Below, piece by piece: positions 44,009 through 55,733 of a DNA stretch of 64,000 nucleotides; the stretch's first letter is position 1; every line of letters begins with the position of its first letter. This DNA comes from Zantedeschia hybrid cultivar (lineage: Eukaryota; Streptophyta; Magnoliopsida; Alismatales; Araceae). The notes below the pieces were generated by a model, which had not been told where the DNA came from, did no database searches, and was given only the letters and a program-made list of their open reading frames with translations. The position numbers and the translations under genes were made by a program. The DNA is taken from positions 28,090,379-28,154,378 of the forward strand of contig JARZZO010000003.1 of assembly GCA_030544215.1 (NCBI GenBank). Direction: 5' to 3'.

Positions 44009-47000
44009 ATGTCTCAACAACCTGTAACCCGACGGTCCGGACAGAGCGAAGCAGAGGCACGGGAGGCCTCGGCGCATATGCTGCCTTCTGAAGGCGCCCC
44101 TTCTGCCCCGCCGAGCCTGCCTCTGCCAGCCATACCGGAGTCTCTCACTGCGGAAGACCGAGTGGGGGTGCTCCAACAGCAAATGGCAACACTAGCAGCT
44201 GCCGTCACCTCCCTAGCGCCGCTTCAGGAGATGGTATCTGCCATCGCCCAGCGCGTAGGACTGATGGGACAGCTTCCTCAGCAGGCGCCGCTCCCCCCAT
44301 TCTACCCAGTGCAAGATACCCGGTTCCGACTGGCGCCTACACCGGTTTCTCCCAACGAAACCGCTGCGACGCGCAGCGAGCCATCGGCACTACCTGCCCG
44401 AGCTCCTCGCGCTGATCGCCTGACGGAGCAGGACTATGCTTCGTCGGAATTCCGCCCGGCCCGGACCGGAGGATAATCAGTCGACACCTCAACTGCCCCG
44501 GACCTGGACCGGCGGCTGACGGCAATGCGCAAGGAGATGCAGCAAATGGTGTCTCGGCCCTACGGGGCACCTCTCGCCAGCAACATCCTGGAGCAGACCC
44601 CATTCACGGCGGAGCTCCTGGCTACCGAGGTGCCTCCCAATTTCAAGCTGCCGAAGGGCCCTCTCTACGACGGAATGACAGATCCGGTCTATCATTTCCA
44701 GAGATTCAACGCATACCTCACGGTCCGAGGGGTCGCCGAAGCCGTCCGCTGCCGACTTTTCCCCCTCACCCTTGAGAAGATCGCCCTCACCTGGTTCGAG
44801 ACACTGGCCCCCAACTCCATCCATTCCCTAGTCTAGTTGGGCCAGTTATTTATCGACCAGTTTTATGATGCCACCCGGCAATGCAAAACCTCCGCCAGCC
44901 TGCTAGCCATCCGGCAAGGCCCCACCGAAACTCTCTAGGAATACTTCACCAAGTTCCGGACCGAGGCCGCCCAAATCCCGAACCTCGACAGATCGATCGC
45001 GGTCTCAGCCGTGATCAGCGGGTGTCGGGACGAAGGGCTCCTCGGCTCCATCGGGAAGCACCATCCCCCTACCTTCCAGGACCTCATGGCCCGGGCCCAT
45101 AAATACATCAACCGGGAAGCCCTGATGATGTCCAGAGGTAAAGGCGCAGCCGAAGCCACCTCGGCACCTGCCCCACAGGTTGTCCGACCTCGGCCAGAAG
45201 ACCAAGAGCCCTCCCGAAAGCGATACCGCCGGGAGGACTGGGACAGGGAGAGGCGACGGGACCCGCAGCCGCGGTACCTACCCTTACCTGCTCCCCCTTC
45301 CCGAATGCTCATGGAGGTGAAGGGCATGATCCGGCGGCCAGATCGCATCAAGACGGACCCTCGCCGAAGGGACCCCGGCAAATACTGTGAGTATTACCGA
45401 GAGATTGGCCACACGACGGATGAGTGCCGGCAGCTCCGAGGGGAGATCGATCGCCTCATCCGGGAGGGAAGATTGCCGCAGTACCGACGGGAGCAGCCCC
45501 CGCCACAGCGGAACCGGGACGTCCCTGCGACGCCCAGGCAACAACCCTCGGCGATAGAAGCCGCTCCTCCGCCGAAGGTCACCTCGGCCCCGGTAGAAGC
45601 ATCCCATCAAAGACCCAGTTCCGGGTCTATCATGATGATATCCGGAGGGCCAGGGGAAGGATCAAGGCCGCGGCAGCGCAGCTCTGCCACTATAGCAGCG
45701 ATTGACGTCGAGCCGAAGCGGCCTCACCAAGAAGATATCACCTTCGGCTCAGAGGACCTGACTGATATTCAGGTCCCTCACGACGACGCCCTCGTCATAA
45801 ACACTGTAATAAATAGCTACGATGTACATAGAATATTTGTCGATAATGGAAGCGCCCCAAACATCTTATTTTATGATTGTTTTGAAAAAATGGGATTGAG
45901 TGAGGCTAATATGAAGCCTCACCAGGTCCCCCTCTTCGGTTTTAACGGCTCGCCCTGCCGAGTAGAGGGCATTATCCAACTCCCTGTAACCTTAGGCTCC
46001 GCCCCCCGGCAACTAACCGTCGAAACGGACTTTGCTGTTGTAAAAGTCGATTCCGCCTACAACGCCATCTTCGGCCGAAGGCTAATCGGCGGGGTCGGAG
46101 CCGTGCCTTCGTCTTTCCATCAGAAGCTGAAGTTTCATACCAGCCATGGAATAGGCGAGGTCAGGGGAAATCAAGAAGCAGCCCGGCAATGCTATATGAT
46201 TTCGGTCAAAGGGAAGGCTGCAGCCGAAACCCTAGCGATCGAGTCATCGGCCGAGGCTTCTCCGGGAGAAGCACTCCTCCCCATTCCGATTCCGGGAGGC
46301 GAAGGACGAATCCTGATGATAGGCTCCGGCCTAGAGAAGGCCGAAGCAGAGAAGCTCTCCGTGTTCTTGAAAAAGAATCTCGACGTTTTTGCTTGGTCTC
46401 CGGCGGACATGCCCGGGGTTGACCCGGAGGTAGCAGAACACCGATTCCATACCGATCCCGACCAGCCCCCGGTAAAGCAGAAGCGGCGAACCTTCAATCA
46501 GGAAAGGAGAGCCGCCATCCAAGCCGAGGTGCAGAAGGGGCTGGACACCGGACACCTCCGAGAAGTGCATCATCCGGACTGGATCGCCAACGTGGTGATG
46601 GTGCCGAAAAAGGATGGAAAATGGCGTATGTGCGTGGACTTCACCAACCTCAACAAGGCCTATCCGATGGATAGCTTCCCGCTGCCTCGGATAGACCAGG
46701 TGGTGGACGCGACCTCCGGCCACGAGCTCTTAAGCTTCCTTGACGCCTATTCAGGCTATCACCAGATCCGGATGCATCCGGATGATGAGAGCAAAACCAG
46801 CTTCACGACCGATCTGGGCCTATATTGTTATACCCGGATGCCCTTCGGTCTGAAGAATGCCGGCGCGACATATCAGCGCCTTGTCAATAAAGTGTTCGCC
46901 CCGCAGCTCGGCCGAAACATGGAGGTCTACATAGACGACATGTTGGTCAAAAGCCGCGTCGCCACAGAACATTTGGCTGACTTGGCCGAGACATTCTCCG

Positions 47001-49519
47001 CCTTGAGGCGGTACAAGATGAAGCTGAATCCGGCCAAGTGCGCCTTCGGGGTAGCCTCCGGGAAGCTCCTCGACTACATGGTCACTCACCGAGGGGTGGA
47101 AGCCAACCCCGAGAAGGTTTCGGCCATCATACAAATGCGCCCCCCGACAAACCTCCGAGAGGTACAGAAGCTGAACGGGAGGATCGCAGCCCTAAGCCGC
47201 TTCATGTCGAGGGCGGCGGATTACTGTTTCCCCTTCTTCAAGCTGCTGAAGAAGGCCAATAGCTTCGAATGGACGGATGAGTGCCAGACGGCCTTCGACC
47301 AGCTGAAGGCCTACCTCTCCAAAGTCCCCATTTTGTCCAAGCCGGTCCCCGGGGAGCCTCTGAGCCTGTACCTCGCAGTTTCCGAGACGGCTCTCAGCGC
47401 CGTCCTCGTCCGAGAGCAAGATGGCGTTCAGAAGCCAGTTTACTATACCAGCCGAGCCCTTCAAGGAGCAGAACTCCGGTATCTTGCCTTGGAGAAGTTG
47501 GCTCTGGCCCTCGTCTCGTCCGCGAGGAGGCTCCGGCCTTATTTTCTGGCTCATTCCGTGAAGGTTCTCACCGACCAACCCCTGAGGCAGGTTCTTTCCC
47601 GGCCAGAGGTGTCCGGCAGGCTAGCCAAGTGGGCAATTGAGCTAGGAGAGTTCGACATCTCCTACGCGCCTCGGGTAGCAATAAAAGCCCAGGCGCTGGC
47701 GGACTTCATCGCCGAACTCACCCCCGGCGCTTCCTCGGCACCTCAGCCGAAACCCGACGTGCCCGAAGCCGAGGCCACTTCGGCTCCTGCGCCAGCAGAC
47801 GAATGGCAACTCTTTGTGGACGGCTCCGCGTGCTCCACGGGCAGCGGCGCGGGGTGGATCCTGGCATCACCCGAAGGGGTCGTCACGGAGTACGCCTTGC
47901 ATTTCTCCTTTCCAGCAACTAACAACGCCGCCGAGTAGGAAGCTCTCATTTCTGGCCTCCGGGCCGCGAAGAAGCTCGGCGCCCGAAACCTGAAAGCCTG
48001 CAGCGACTCCCAACTGATCGCCAGCCATATCTCCGGGTAATACGAGGCTCGGGATGCAGTAATGGCATCTTATCTCCAGGTGACTCGCAACATCCTCGCT
48101 CAATTCGATTCTTACGAAATCGTCAGGATTCCGAGAGCCGAGAATACCCGAGCCGATGCACTTTCCCGGCTGGAGTCAACTCAAGACGGGGGAGGAGGCC
48201 GGATGATCCTAGTGGAGGAACTCGCCGAACCAAGCCTCGGCGAGCCTGAAGCCATGCAAATCACTGAGGCAGAAGCCGAGACATGGATGACTCCCATCGT
48301 CGCCTTTCTTCTCCGAGGATAAGTCCCGCCAGACTCAAGGGAGGCGAAGCACATTCGGCAGCGCTCATCCCATTTCCTCCTTCTGGACGGGCTGCTATAC
48401 AAGAAGTCCTTCGGCCGACCACTGCTGCGGTGCCTCGGCCCGGCTGAAGCCGACTACGCCACGAGAGAAGTACATGAAGGGGTGTGCGGGGCGCATGCGG
48501 GAGGAAGGGCCCTGCCTCACAAGCTTCTAAGGCAAGGCTACTGGTGGCCGACACTCCGAGAGGACGCTTTAGCCCTCGTACGGCGCTGTGACCAGTGCCA
48601 GAGGTTTAGCTCCCTCATCCACCAGGCAGCCACCCTTCTGACCCGCTTATCTGACCCCTGGCCTTTCGCTTAATGGGGAATCGATCTCCTGGGGCCTTTT
48701 CCCGTCGCCACCGGCCAGAGAAAATTCCTCATCGTGGCGGTAGATTATTTTACTAAGTGGGTAGAAGCCGAACCCCTTGCGTCAATAACCGATAGCAATG
48801 CTTGGAACTTCGTATGGAAGTCCATCATCTGCCGGTTCGGCATCCCCCGGGCCATCATTTCGGATAACGGCAAGCAGTTCGATAGCCGTCGGTTCAGCGA
48901 CAACTGCGCCAGCTTCGGCATACTTCACAAATTCACTTCGGTAGCGCATCCTCGAGCAAACGGCCAGGTTGAAGTCACCAACCGAAGCCTGCTGCAGGGA
49001 CTGAAAACCCGCCTCGGCGAAGCCAAAAGCCGATGGGTAGAGGAGCTGCCGAGTGTTCTGTGGGCCTATCGGACGACGAGCCGAACTCCTACCGGTGAAA
49101 CTCCATTTCGCATGGCTTATGGGATAGAGGCCGTTATTCCAGTAGAAATCGGCCTTCCCTCTCCCAGGGTCATTGCTTACAATCCGGAGGCCAACGAAGA
49201 AGGCTTGAAGGATCATCTGGACCTCATTGAAGAAACCCGAGATAGGGCTCGTATCCGGCTGGCAGCTTATCAGTAGCGCAAGGCCAAATACCACAACACT
49301 CGAGTAAAGCCCCGAAGCTTTGAAGTCGGGAGCCTCATGTTGAGGAATGCTCATGCTTCTAAACCAGCCAAAGCCTCAGGAAAGCTTGCCCCCAACTGGG
49401 AGGGGCCCTATCGGGTCAAAGAGGTGATCAGACGAGGGGCTTATCGGTTGGAGAACCTTTCGGGCCAACCTCTCCCTCGCACCTGGAATGTAGAGCGCCT
49501 TCGGCGTTATTTTATGTGA
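44009..49519 (+). pseudogene. E5 gag-pol relict, single frame with eight stops
   Basis: From ATG 44009 to TGA 49517-49519 one reading frame holds the whole polyprotein, with no frameshift. Gag spans about 44009-45430 and ends in a knuckle, CEYYREIGHTTDEC. The protease has FVDNGSAPN (about 45840). Reverse transcriptase spans about 46500-47100, with YIDDMLVKS (46928 on). The first RNase H spans about 47340-47750. A second, divergent RNase H spans about 47805-48180 (LFVDGSACSTGSGAGW, NNAAE). Integrase spans about 48440-49519, with WGIDLLGPFP, SDNGKQF and ANGQVEVTNRS. In-frame stops are TAA 44474, TAG 44834, TAG 44936, TAG 47936, TAA 48038, TAA 48320, TAA 48671 and TAG 49274. At 48671 and 49274 Gln is the expected residue. 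Confidence 0.94.
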
Positions 49520-49596
49520 ATCACTTCTTTCCGGGCTTTCAGCCGGAAGGTATGAATAAAGGTCTCTTTTTCAGGAAACCTGTGGGTATTTTTTCT

Positions 49597-50250
49597 AAGT
49601 CCGTGTAAACCGTACCGGGAGTGGCTTCGGCCATGCAAACCGTATCGGGAGCGGCATGGTATTCTCTCTAAGTCCGTGTAAACCGTACCGGGAGTGGCTT
49701 CGGCCATGCAAACCGTATCGGGAGCGGCATGGTATTCTCTCTAAGTCCGTGTAAACCTTACCGGGAGTGGCTTCGGCCATGCAAACCGTATCGGGAGCGG
49801 CATGGTATTCTCTCTAAGTCCGTGTAAACCGTACCGGGAGTGGCTTCGGCCATTCAAACCGTATCGGGAGCGGCATGGTATTCTCTCTAAGTCCGTGTAA
49901 ACCGTACCGGGAGTGGCTTCGGCCATTCAAACCGTATCGGGAGCGGCATGGTATTCTTTCTAAGTCCGTGTAAACCGTACCGGGAGTGGCTTCGGCCATG
50001 CAAACCGTATCGGGAGCGGCATGGTATTCTTTCTAAGTCCGTGTAAACCGTACCGGGAGTGGCCTCGGCCATGCAAACCGTATCGGGTGCGGCATGGCTT
50101 TTTCTAAGCCCGCTGGTACCCTGATCCGAGGGTGGCTTCGGCCACATATACCGGATCGGGAAGCAGCGAGGTATATCTCTAAGTCCGCATAAGACAAAGC
50201 GGGAGTGGCTTCGGCCACGCAAACCGCGTCAGGAGTGGCAGGATGTCCCT
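49597..50250 (+). repeat. 73-bp tandem repeats in the E5 3' region
   Basis: Seven near-identical 73-bp units start at 49597, 49670, 49743, 49816, 49889, 49962 and 50035. Two degenerate units follow at about 50107 and 50182. Each unit is itself two similar halves of about 36 and 37 bases, one with AAACCGTACCGGGAGTGGC and the other with AAACCGTATCGGGAGCGGC. Tat elements are known to carry such 3' repeats, which can grow into satellites. Confidence 0.95.
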
Positions 50251-50450
50251 TCGGATCATATGAACCACGTTAGTAAAGGCCTCGGCCGTATACACTATCT
50301 GTGGCGATATGGTCGATCATGCACAAGACATCAAGGTAAAGCCAAAAACACTTCCTGTATTTACAAAAAAGGGGAAGTACAAAACCGGCCATACACCTGG
50401 CCGAGGGCTTACAGCAGAAGAAAAAGTAAAAACTGGGGCAGGCCCCCGTA

Positions 50451-52917
50451 TCAGTCCTCGGCAACCCCCTCCTCCACTTCAACTGGGTTTTGGCCGGGAG
50501 AGGGAGAGGGGGAAACGACGATCTGCACGGCCTCAGGAGGGGCAGCTTCGACAGGGGCCTCCTCGGCTGGTACGGCCTCGTCGCCTTCCACCGAGGCCGG
50601 GGCCCTCTCGGCCATAAGCCCCTTCCACCAGGACAGGAGCTCCTTCCCTTCCTCATCCGTAGGAAGGGCCATCCTGGTCAAGTCCACGTTCGGGCAGGCC
50701 TTCTGGGCGACGGCCAGCCCGATGTCGAAGACCGAGGAGGCCGCTAGGAGCTGGGCCTGGATTATCTCCTCGGCATATTCCGGGCCGGCCTTATAATCGG
50801 CCACGGCCGAGTCCACCGCCTCCTCCAGCTCCTGCTTCAGAGCCGATATCTCCTCGGCGTGGCGACGTTTCTCTGAAGCCCGCCGGGAGTCCTTGTCCTG
50901 GATCTGGGCCTTAAGGGCCCGGATCTCAGCCTGGGCCGCAGCAAGCTCCCGCTCGGCCTTTTCCTTCTCCCGCTCGGCCTTCATCTTGGCCTCGGCAGAA
51001 GCGCGGGCCTCTGCTGCCCTCTCCTCCAGCTGCGCCCGCGACCGGGCGTTCGTGGCTACAAGCCCGTCGATCATGGGCTCGATATTAGGCCCCGCCGAAG
51101 GGCCCTCACCCGAACCTGCCGAGGCCGACGCCCTCTCGGCCTCCAGAAGCTTGGTCCGGAGCTGCTCCTGATGGTGAATCAGGACGCTGCCCGTTACCGC
51201 GGCTTGCGGACCGAAAGCAGACAAGGATCAGAAAGAATTGAAGTAAGCTAAGGGAAAGCAAGATTGAAGCACACTCAGAAGCTTCTTACCTGGACCGCCA
51301 ATCGGGCGCTCATCGCCGCCAGGTCGGTGACCGAATGGTCCTTCAGCTCCACGAAGGCCGAAGGGAGAGTGAGGCTGCGGAGCAGACAGAGGCACGTCTG
51401 TGAGTCCTCCATGCTCTCATCTTTGTAGATCCCCGGCTCAGGGACCCACAACTCGCGCTCCTGCGAGCGAGGCGCCTGCGACCCGGCGCCTTCGTACCCT
51501 GCCCCAGCCATCGCAGCCGGAGGAGAGTCGCCCCTCGGCGCCTCGGGGGACTCCAGCCTTGCGGCCCTTCGGGCCCCGGCGGTTCTCCTTATCAGTGGGG
51601 CGGGCTCTGCCTCTTCGGGCTCCTCCGCCCGGGGCCGCTTCGACAGTCGGCCGCCCCTTCGGGCGGCAGACTTAGTTTTTCGCTCCCTCTCGAGAGCGGC
51701 GGCGGCAGCACGGCCCTCGGAGGAGGCCGCGGTCATCGGAGCCCCGGCTCGGGCCCTCGGAGCCCCTGCGCCTCGACCAGACCCGCCTGCCGCCTGCGGG
51801 GGTGGTGGCTGGCCTTGGCCGCGCTGCTCGGCTATCCGGATCAGGAGGCCCTCAATCCCGGACATTGCTGCAAGCAAGAGAGGTGTTAGAAACGAATAAC
51901 GCAACAGCTGCAAACTCAAGACCGACTTACCCTCGGCCGAAGCATCAACAACCTCGTCGGCCGGAAGAGCTTCGGCCGGAGGAGCGGCCTCGGCGCTTCC
52001 TTCGCTGCCCTACGGAGTCTCCCCGGGAGGAAGGTAAGGGAAAGCCCGCTCCGGATCAAACCGAGGGTCCGGCCATACCCCGGCATTCACAAATAGCTCC
52101 GCCTTGCTGAGCAGCCCCCAGATGTTGTACGGAGCCATGGCCTCGATGTGGCCCACTAGGGTACTCTGGGTGGAAGTCAGAATGGGAGGATCGGAGAGGC
52201 CCGCGGCCAGCGGTGCCCATTCGGTAGGGAAGGGCCACACGCTCTTCTCGTTCTCCGGCAAAGAAATGAGGATAAACTTCCTCTTCCAGCCGTGAATGGA
52301 CGAGGGCTTCCCGGAAAAGATGCTTCGGCCGATCCGAGGGACAAAGCAGTACCATTCGGATCTCCCCTGCCTTTGAATTTTGAAAAGGTAGCGGAAGATG
52401 TTGATGGAAGGAACAGTCCGTATATGGGCAAACACAGCCAAAAAGCCGTATACGGTGCACCAAGAATTGGGAAAAAGTTGAGACGGGGCCAGCCCGTAGA
52501 AGCAAAGAAGGTTAATGACGAAGGTGGGGAGAGGAAGATGAAAGCCCGCCTGGAAAAGGTACCCGGACGGGAAGTATTGGCTCTGGTGGTGGAGCCAGGC
52601 CGATAGGGGGTCATCTATGAAGGAAGCTGAAAGTAAGAAGCGATGTAGCTAACCTCTTCGTCCGAAAGGGCGCAGGCTGCTTCCGAGGCAGTCTCGGGAC
52701 GACGACGTCCTGAGGTGGAAGCCTGGCCCGGGGTCCAAACCTCCTCGGACCCCTTGGGCTCGGAGACCTCGGCCCCGGAGGCCTCGGGCTCTCCAGACAT
52801 CGCAGAGGCGAGGGAGTCCAGAGTAAGGGGAGATGACAGAGAAGACTTGGGGGAATGAGACGGAGTGTACTCCTCGTCCGAAGGGGTAACCTCGCTCGAA
52901 GAAGAGCTGCGGGCCAT
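50451..52917 (-). pseudogene. Antisense spliced gene of the Tat element (gypsy-type transposon domain, coiled coil)
   Basis: The gene is read against gag-pol from ATG 52915-52917 (MARSSSSSEVTPSDEEY). A conserved block follows: SDEEVSYIASYFQLP, then PSGYLFQAGFHLPL, FYGLAPSQLFPNSW and WYCFVPRIGR. It resembles the 'putative gypsy type transposon' domain common in plant genomes. An intron at 51930-51868 (GTAAGT...TTGCAG) is in phase with both sides. Exon 2 carries a basic region (KRPRAEEPEE). A second intron starts at 51288 (GTAAGA); its acceptor reads CAAG and looks damaged. Exon 3 is a long coiled coil (about 51150-50800) with an acidic tail to 50451. Lesions are a frameshift near 52616 and a TAG near 52010. 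Function is unknown; antisense genes occur in Tat relatives such as Grande. Confidence 0.75.
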
Positions 52918-53181
52918 AAGGTCGCGAAGATGAGAAAGGAGGTCGAGGCTTACTCTCAAAAGGGAAGAGATCTCTCCTGGATCAAGCGCAGCCTCTCAAA
53001 CCACCCAACTCCACCAGCAAAGCGCTCCGAGAGGTAGAGATCTTCCCACGATGACCAGCGAGCTCGGACGACGCCTTCAGAGATCTAGAGCCTTTCGCCG
53101 GAGAGGAGGGAGAGCTCGGGTGATCGCAGAGCAACGCAGGCGCGGAAGCAAGAAGAAGAACAGTGCTCTGCGAGGGGCTCT

Positions 53182-53189
53182 TATTTATA
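53182..53189 (-). promoter_or_regulatory. TATA box for the antisense gene
   Basis: TATAAATA on the minus strand (within CTTATAAATAAGAG), about 265 bases upstream of the antisense start at 52917. No ATG lies between about 53155 and that start in the coding frame, which supports its use. Confidence 0.55.
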
Positions 53190-53199
53190 AGCTCCATCA

Positions 53200-53788
53200 G
53201 AAGCGCCGCCCGCCGAAGCCGACAGCCGAGATCGTCCCCGTCGTCTCACCGCTCCTCTCGGATGCCCGCCACGTGTACCGTCCTTCGGCAATGATGACGG
53301 GCAGGCTCAGGGACTTGAAGCAGAACGATCAACGGCCGAAAGCGCTCCGACCCTTCGGCTGACCACTCGGATGCCCGCCACGTGTCCTGATCCGCGTGCC
53401 GAAGAAGGGAGTGGCGGCAATCCGAGTAGAACCTCGGGTAGAGAGCCGAGGCGATCCGCGACCCGCGAGCGGTCAGGATCCTTTTGTGCTTTTTACGGAG
53501 CGGCCGGATGCGCGACGTGTGTCCCGTGCTTCTTCGCGAAGCGACGCCCATCCCGTCCATTTAATGAAGCTTAGCACGAGTCAGAGGGCTCGGCCCTTCG
53601 CCTTCAGAGGCAAAAGCCTTCGTCGCCACCCTGAATGAAGACGAAGCAACTACTTAGCCCTCGGCCGACCGAGGGCACCCTCTTCTCAAAGAAAAGGAAC
53701 AGAAAGCTTCGGGTAAGACACCTGTTACGCTATTCCCCTACAGGCTTCGGGCTATACTCTCGCCATCTCAGAACTGAGGAAGACAAGC
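53200..53788. other. E5 3' region between antisense promoter and polypurine tract
   Basis: GC-rich DNA with repeated CGGATGCCCGCCACGTGT words (53260 and 53368) and short broken frames. No domain is recognised. Confidence 0.5.
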
Positions 53789-53801
53789 GTGGGGGGCTAT
53801 G
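53789..53801 (+). promoter_or_regulatory. Polypurine tract of E5
   Basis: GTGGGGGGCTATG directly before the 3' LTR start at 53802. This is a typical plus-strand primer for gypsy elements. Confidence 0.8.
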
Positions 53802-54718
53802 TGATGACGCAGAATCCGATTCGGCCCATTAAAACTAGCCCAAACCCCGTTCAGCCCAGCAGCAGCAGTACAAGGTCCTCAGGGAGCCTTCGGCCCATCA
53901 GCGGCCCAACAGCCCTCGGCCCGTAAGCGGCACCGTTGCTCCCGGCCCAACAGGCTTCAGCCCGTCAGCGGCCCACCAGTCTACGGCCCGGGAGCGGCGC
54001 GGCAGCCCTGGGCCCAGCAGGCTTCGGCCCATCAGCGGCCCAACCCCCTTCGGCCCGATAGCTGAGTCCGGCCCAGTCCGGTGGAGGACTAGACACTATG
54101 GCGGTTTACCAGTAAGCCCACACATAGTCCTATATCGGCTACCACCGTTAACCATCCTCTATCCTCTGCTATAAATACACCGCTATTTATTGCCAAAGGG
54201 ATGCGCTCTTAGGCCTCCGAGACCCTTAAGGACTACAGTCCAAATAGCATTAAAGCTACTCTTCACCTTCTGAATCGAATCATCTTCAGGAGCTAACTTG
54301 ACCGTCAGAGGGGGTTCCTTAGGGCCGAAGCCCGGGACTCCTGCTGACCGGTTTTCTTCTTCTTTCCCTCCTGCAGGAGCTCGGTTCGAATCATCGCCGA
54401 CCTTCCCGAGTCGGTCTCGGCCGCCGACCTCGGACTCCTCTCTCTGGTCTCGACGCCGTGCGCCGGCTGCCCGGCCACCGGAGACCACTCGGTCTCGCGC
54501 CGTCCCTTCGTCTGCCGAAGGAGCTTCGGCCCCGACTTCCCGGAGACAAGCCAAGCCACCGACCGAGCGGCCCTCGGCCTCGGACCTTCGGCTTCGCCTC
54601 TGCGTCCTTCGCCTTCCGGATCCCCGTCGGGCCTCTAAGCACCGATCCGACCCAGCTCCGGATCCATTTCTTCGGATTCCAGCTTCGGAATCCGGTTGTG
54701 ATAGCTTCGGCTACATCA
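53802..54718 (+). repeat. 3' LTR of E5
   Basis: A 917-bp LTR, gap-free against the 5' LTR. It is followed by CATTC, closing the target duplication. Confidence 0.96.
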
Positions 54719-54723
54719 CATTC

Positions 54724-55733
54724 TATTCGTTCAACAGAAATTGGCAAGTCTGTATGGTTTATATTACTCAAAATAAGATTTAAATCTCATGATGTGAATA
54801 GATAAACAATTAATAGAGACACATGTGGAGGAGAGGAAGGTATTGAAGTGAAAACCGGTGAATCCAAGAGATGATGGCCGCTGGTGAAGGCTTTTCGTTT
54901 GAAGAAGAAGAGGAAATCGTAGAGGCCACCAAATCCTCCCCCGCACCTTCCAGAGTGGAGCGCCTACCCTCGAACGGAAGCATCACTGCCTTCGTTACCA
55001 GCCTCCTCCATCCATTTATGGGAGGAAGAGCATAGAAAAGAGTTTAATGGCGGATGGGAACGAACACTGCGAAAGGGGATGGATAGGTTGCAGGACCCTT
55101 GGGAAGAGGAAAAACAAGGGAAACCCTAGTGGTAGATGGGAAACATCACTGGAAAAATCAAATCGGCGCTGGAAGGCTTCTCCTTGGAGAAGGCATCATG
55201 AGGTAGGGCAAGGAAGGGGGAACTCGTTCAGTCAAATAAACAATCGGATCAACAAGAGATGAACCTGCATAGAAACCAATGGATGAACACTTGGTCCGCT
55301 GATGGGCAGCGTCGGCAATGCTAGTCTATGCAATCGGCGAAGGAACGACAGTTCCAGAGCCTATCAAACGCAGGTACAGAGGGGCAGCGACTGGCAACTT
55401 CTGCCATGCAGGTCCACAGGGATGGCGACCAGGTGCGTAAAGGCGACGCAGGGGAGGGCGAGGATTTACAGGGCAGAGGACACAGGCATCTTGAAAGAGG
55501 ACCAACCTTTCGCATGGCTCGAACGACAAGGGCGTTTGTCGTATCCATGCCCCTGAGAAAAGGAGGCCGAATTACCAGTTCCAGGGGTTGGAGCCGAATG
55601 ACGTATTCGCCCAATTCGGCTTATTTTGGAGAATAAAGACGAATACGCTATTCCCACAAACAAATTGGTATTAGGCTTATTCCAAGAATAAGTGAGCCTT
55701 ATTCCGTCTTATCCGGCAAACAAAGTGGCCAAT
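54724..55733 (-). other. Right arm of the Harbinger region
   Basis: The first 850 bases hold short frames with no domain. From about 55590 the DNA has GAATACG, GAATAAG and TTATTCC words. It ends GGCAAACAAAGTGGCC at 55733, which I take as the terminal repeat of the Harbinger element. Confidence 0.45.

Larger units (their letters stand above)
43057..54718 (+). mobile_element. Ty3-gypsy element E5, Tat type, full length
   Basis: An 11662-bp element with two 917-bp LTRs (TGATG...CATCA) and the duplication CATTC at 43052-43056 and 54719-54723. By hand I count about 26 mismatches and no gaps between the LTRs (about 2.8 percent). The order protease, reverse transcriptase, RNase H, second RNase H, integrase, the long 3' region with tandem repeats, and the antisense gene are marks of the Tat lineage. 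Confidence 0.95.

Noticed and set aside
49595..50222. Several minus-strand 61-residue frames with the same repeated peptide
   Set aside because: They are by-products of the 73-bp tandem repeat; 73 is not a multiple of three, so a continuous repeat protein is impossible.
49597..50250. CRISPR-like direct repeats
   Set aside because: Units are contiguous without unique spacers, in a plant gypsy element.
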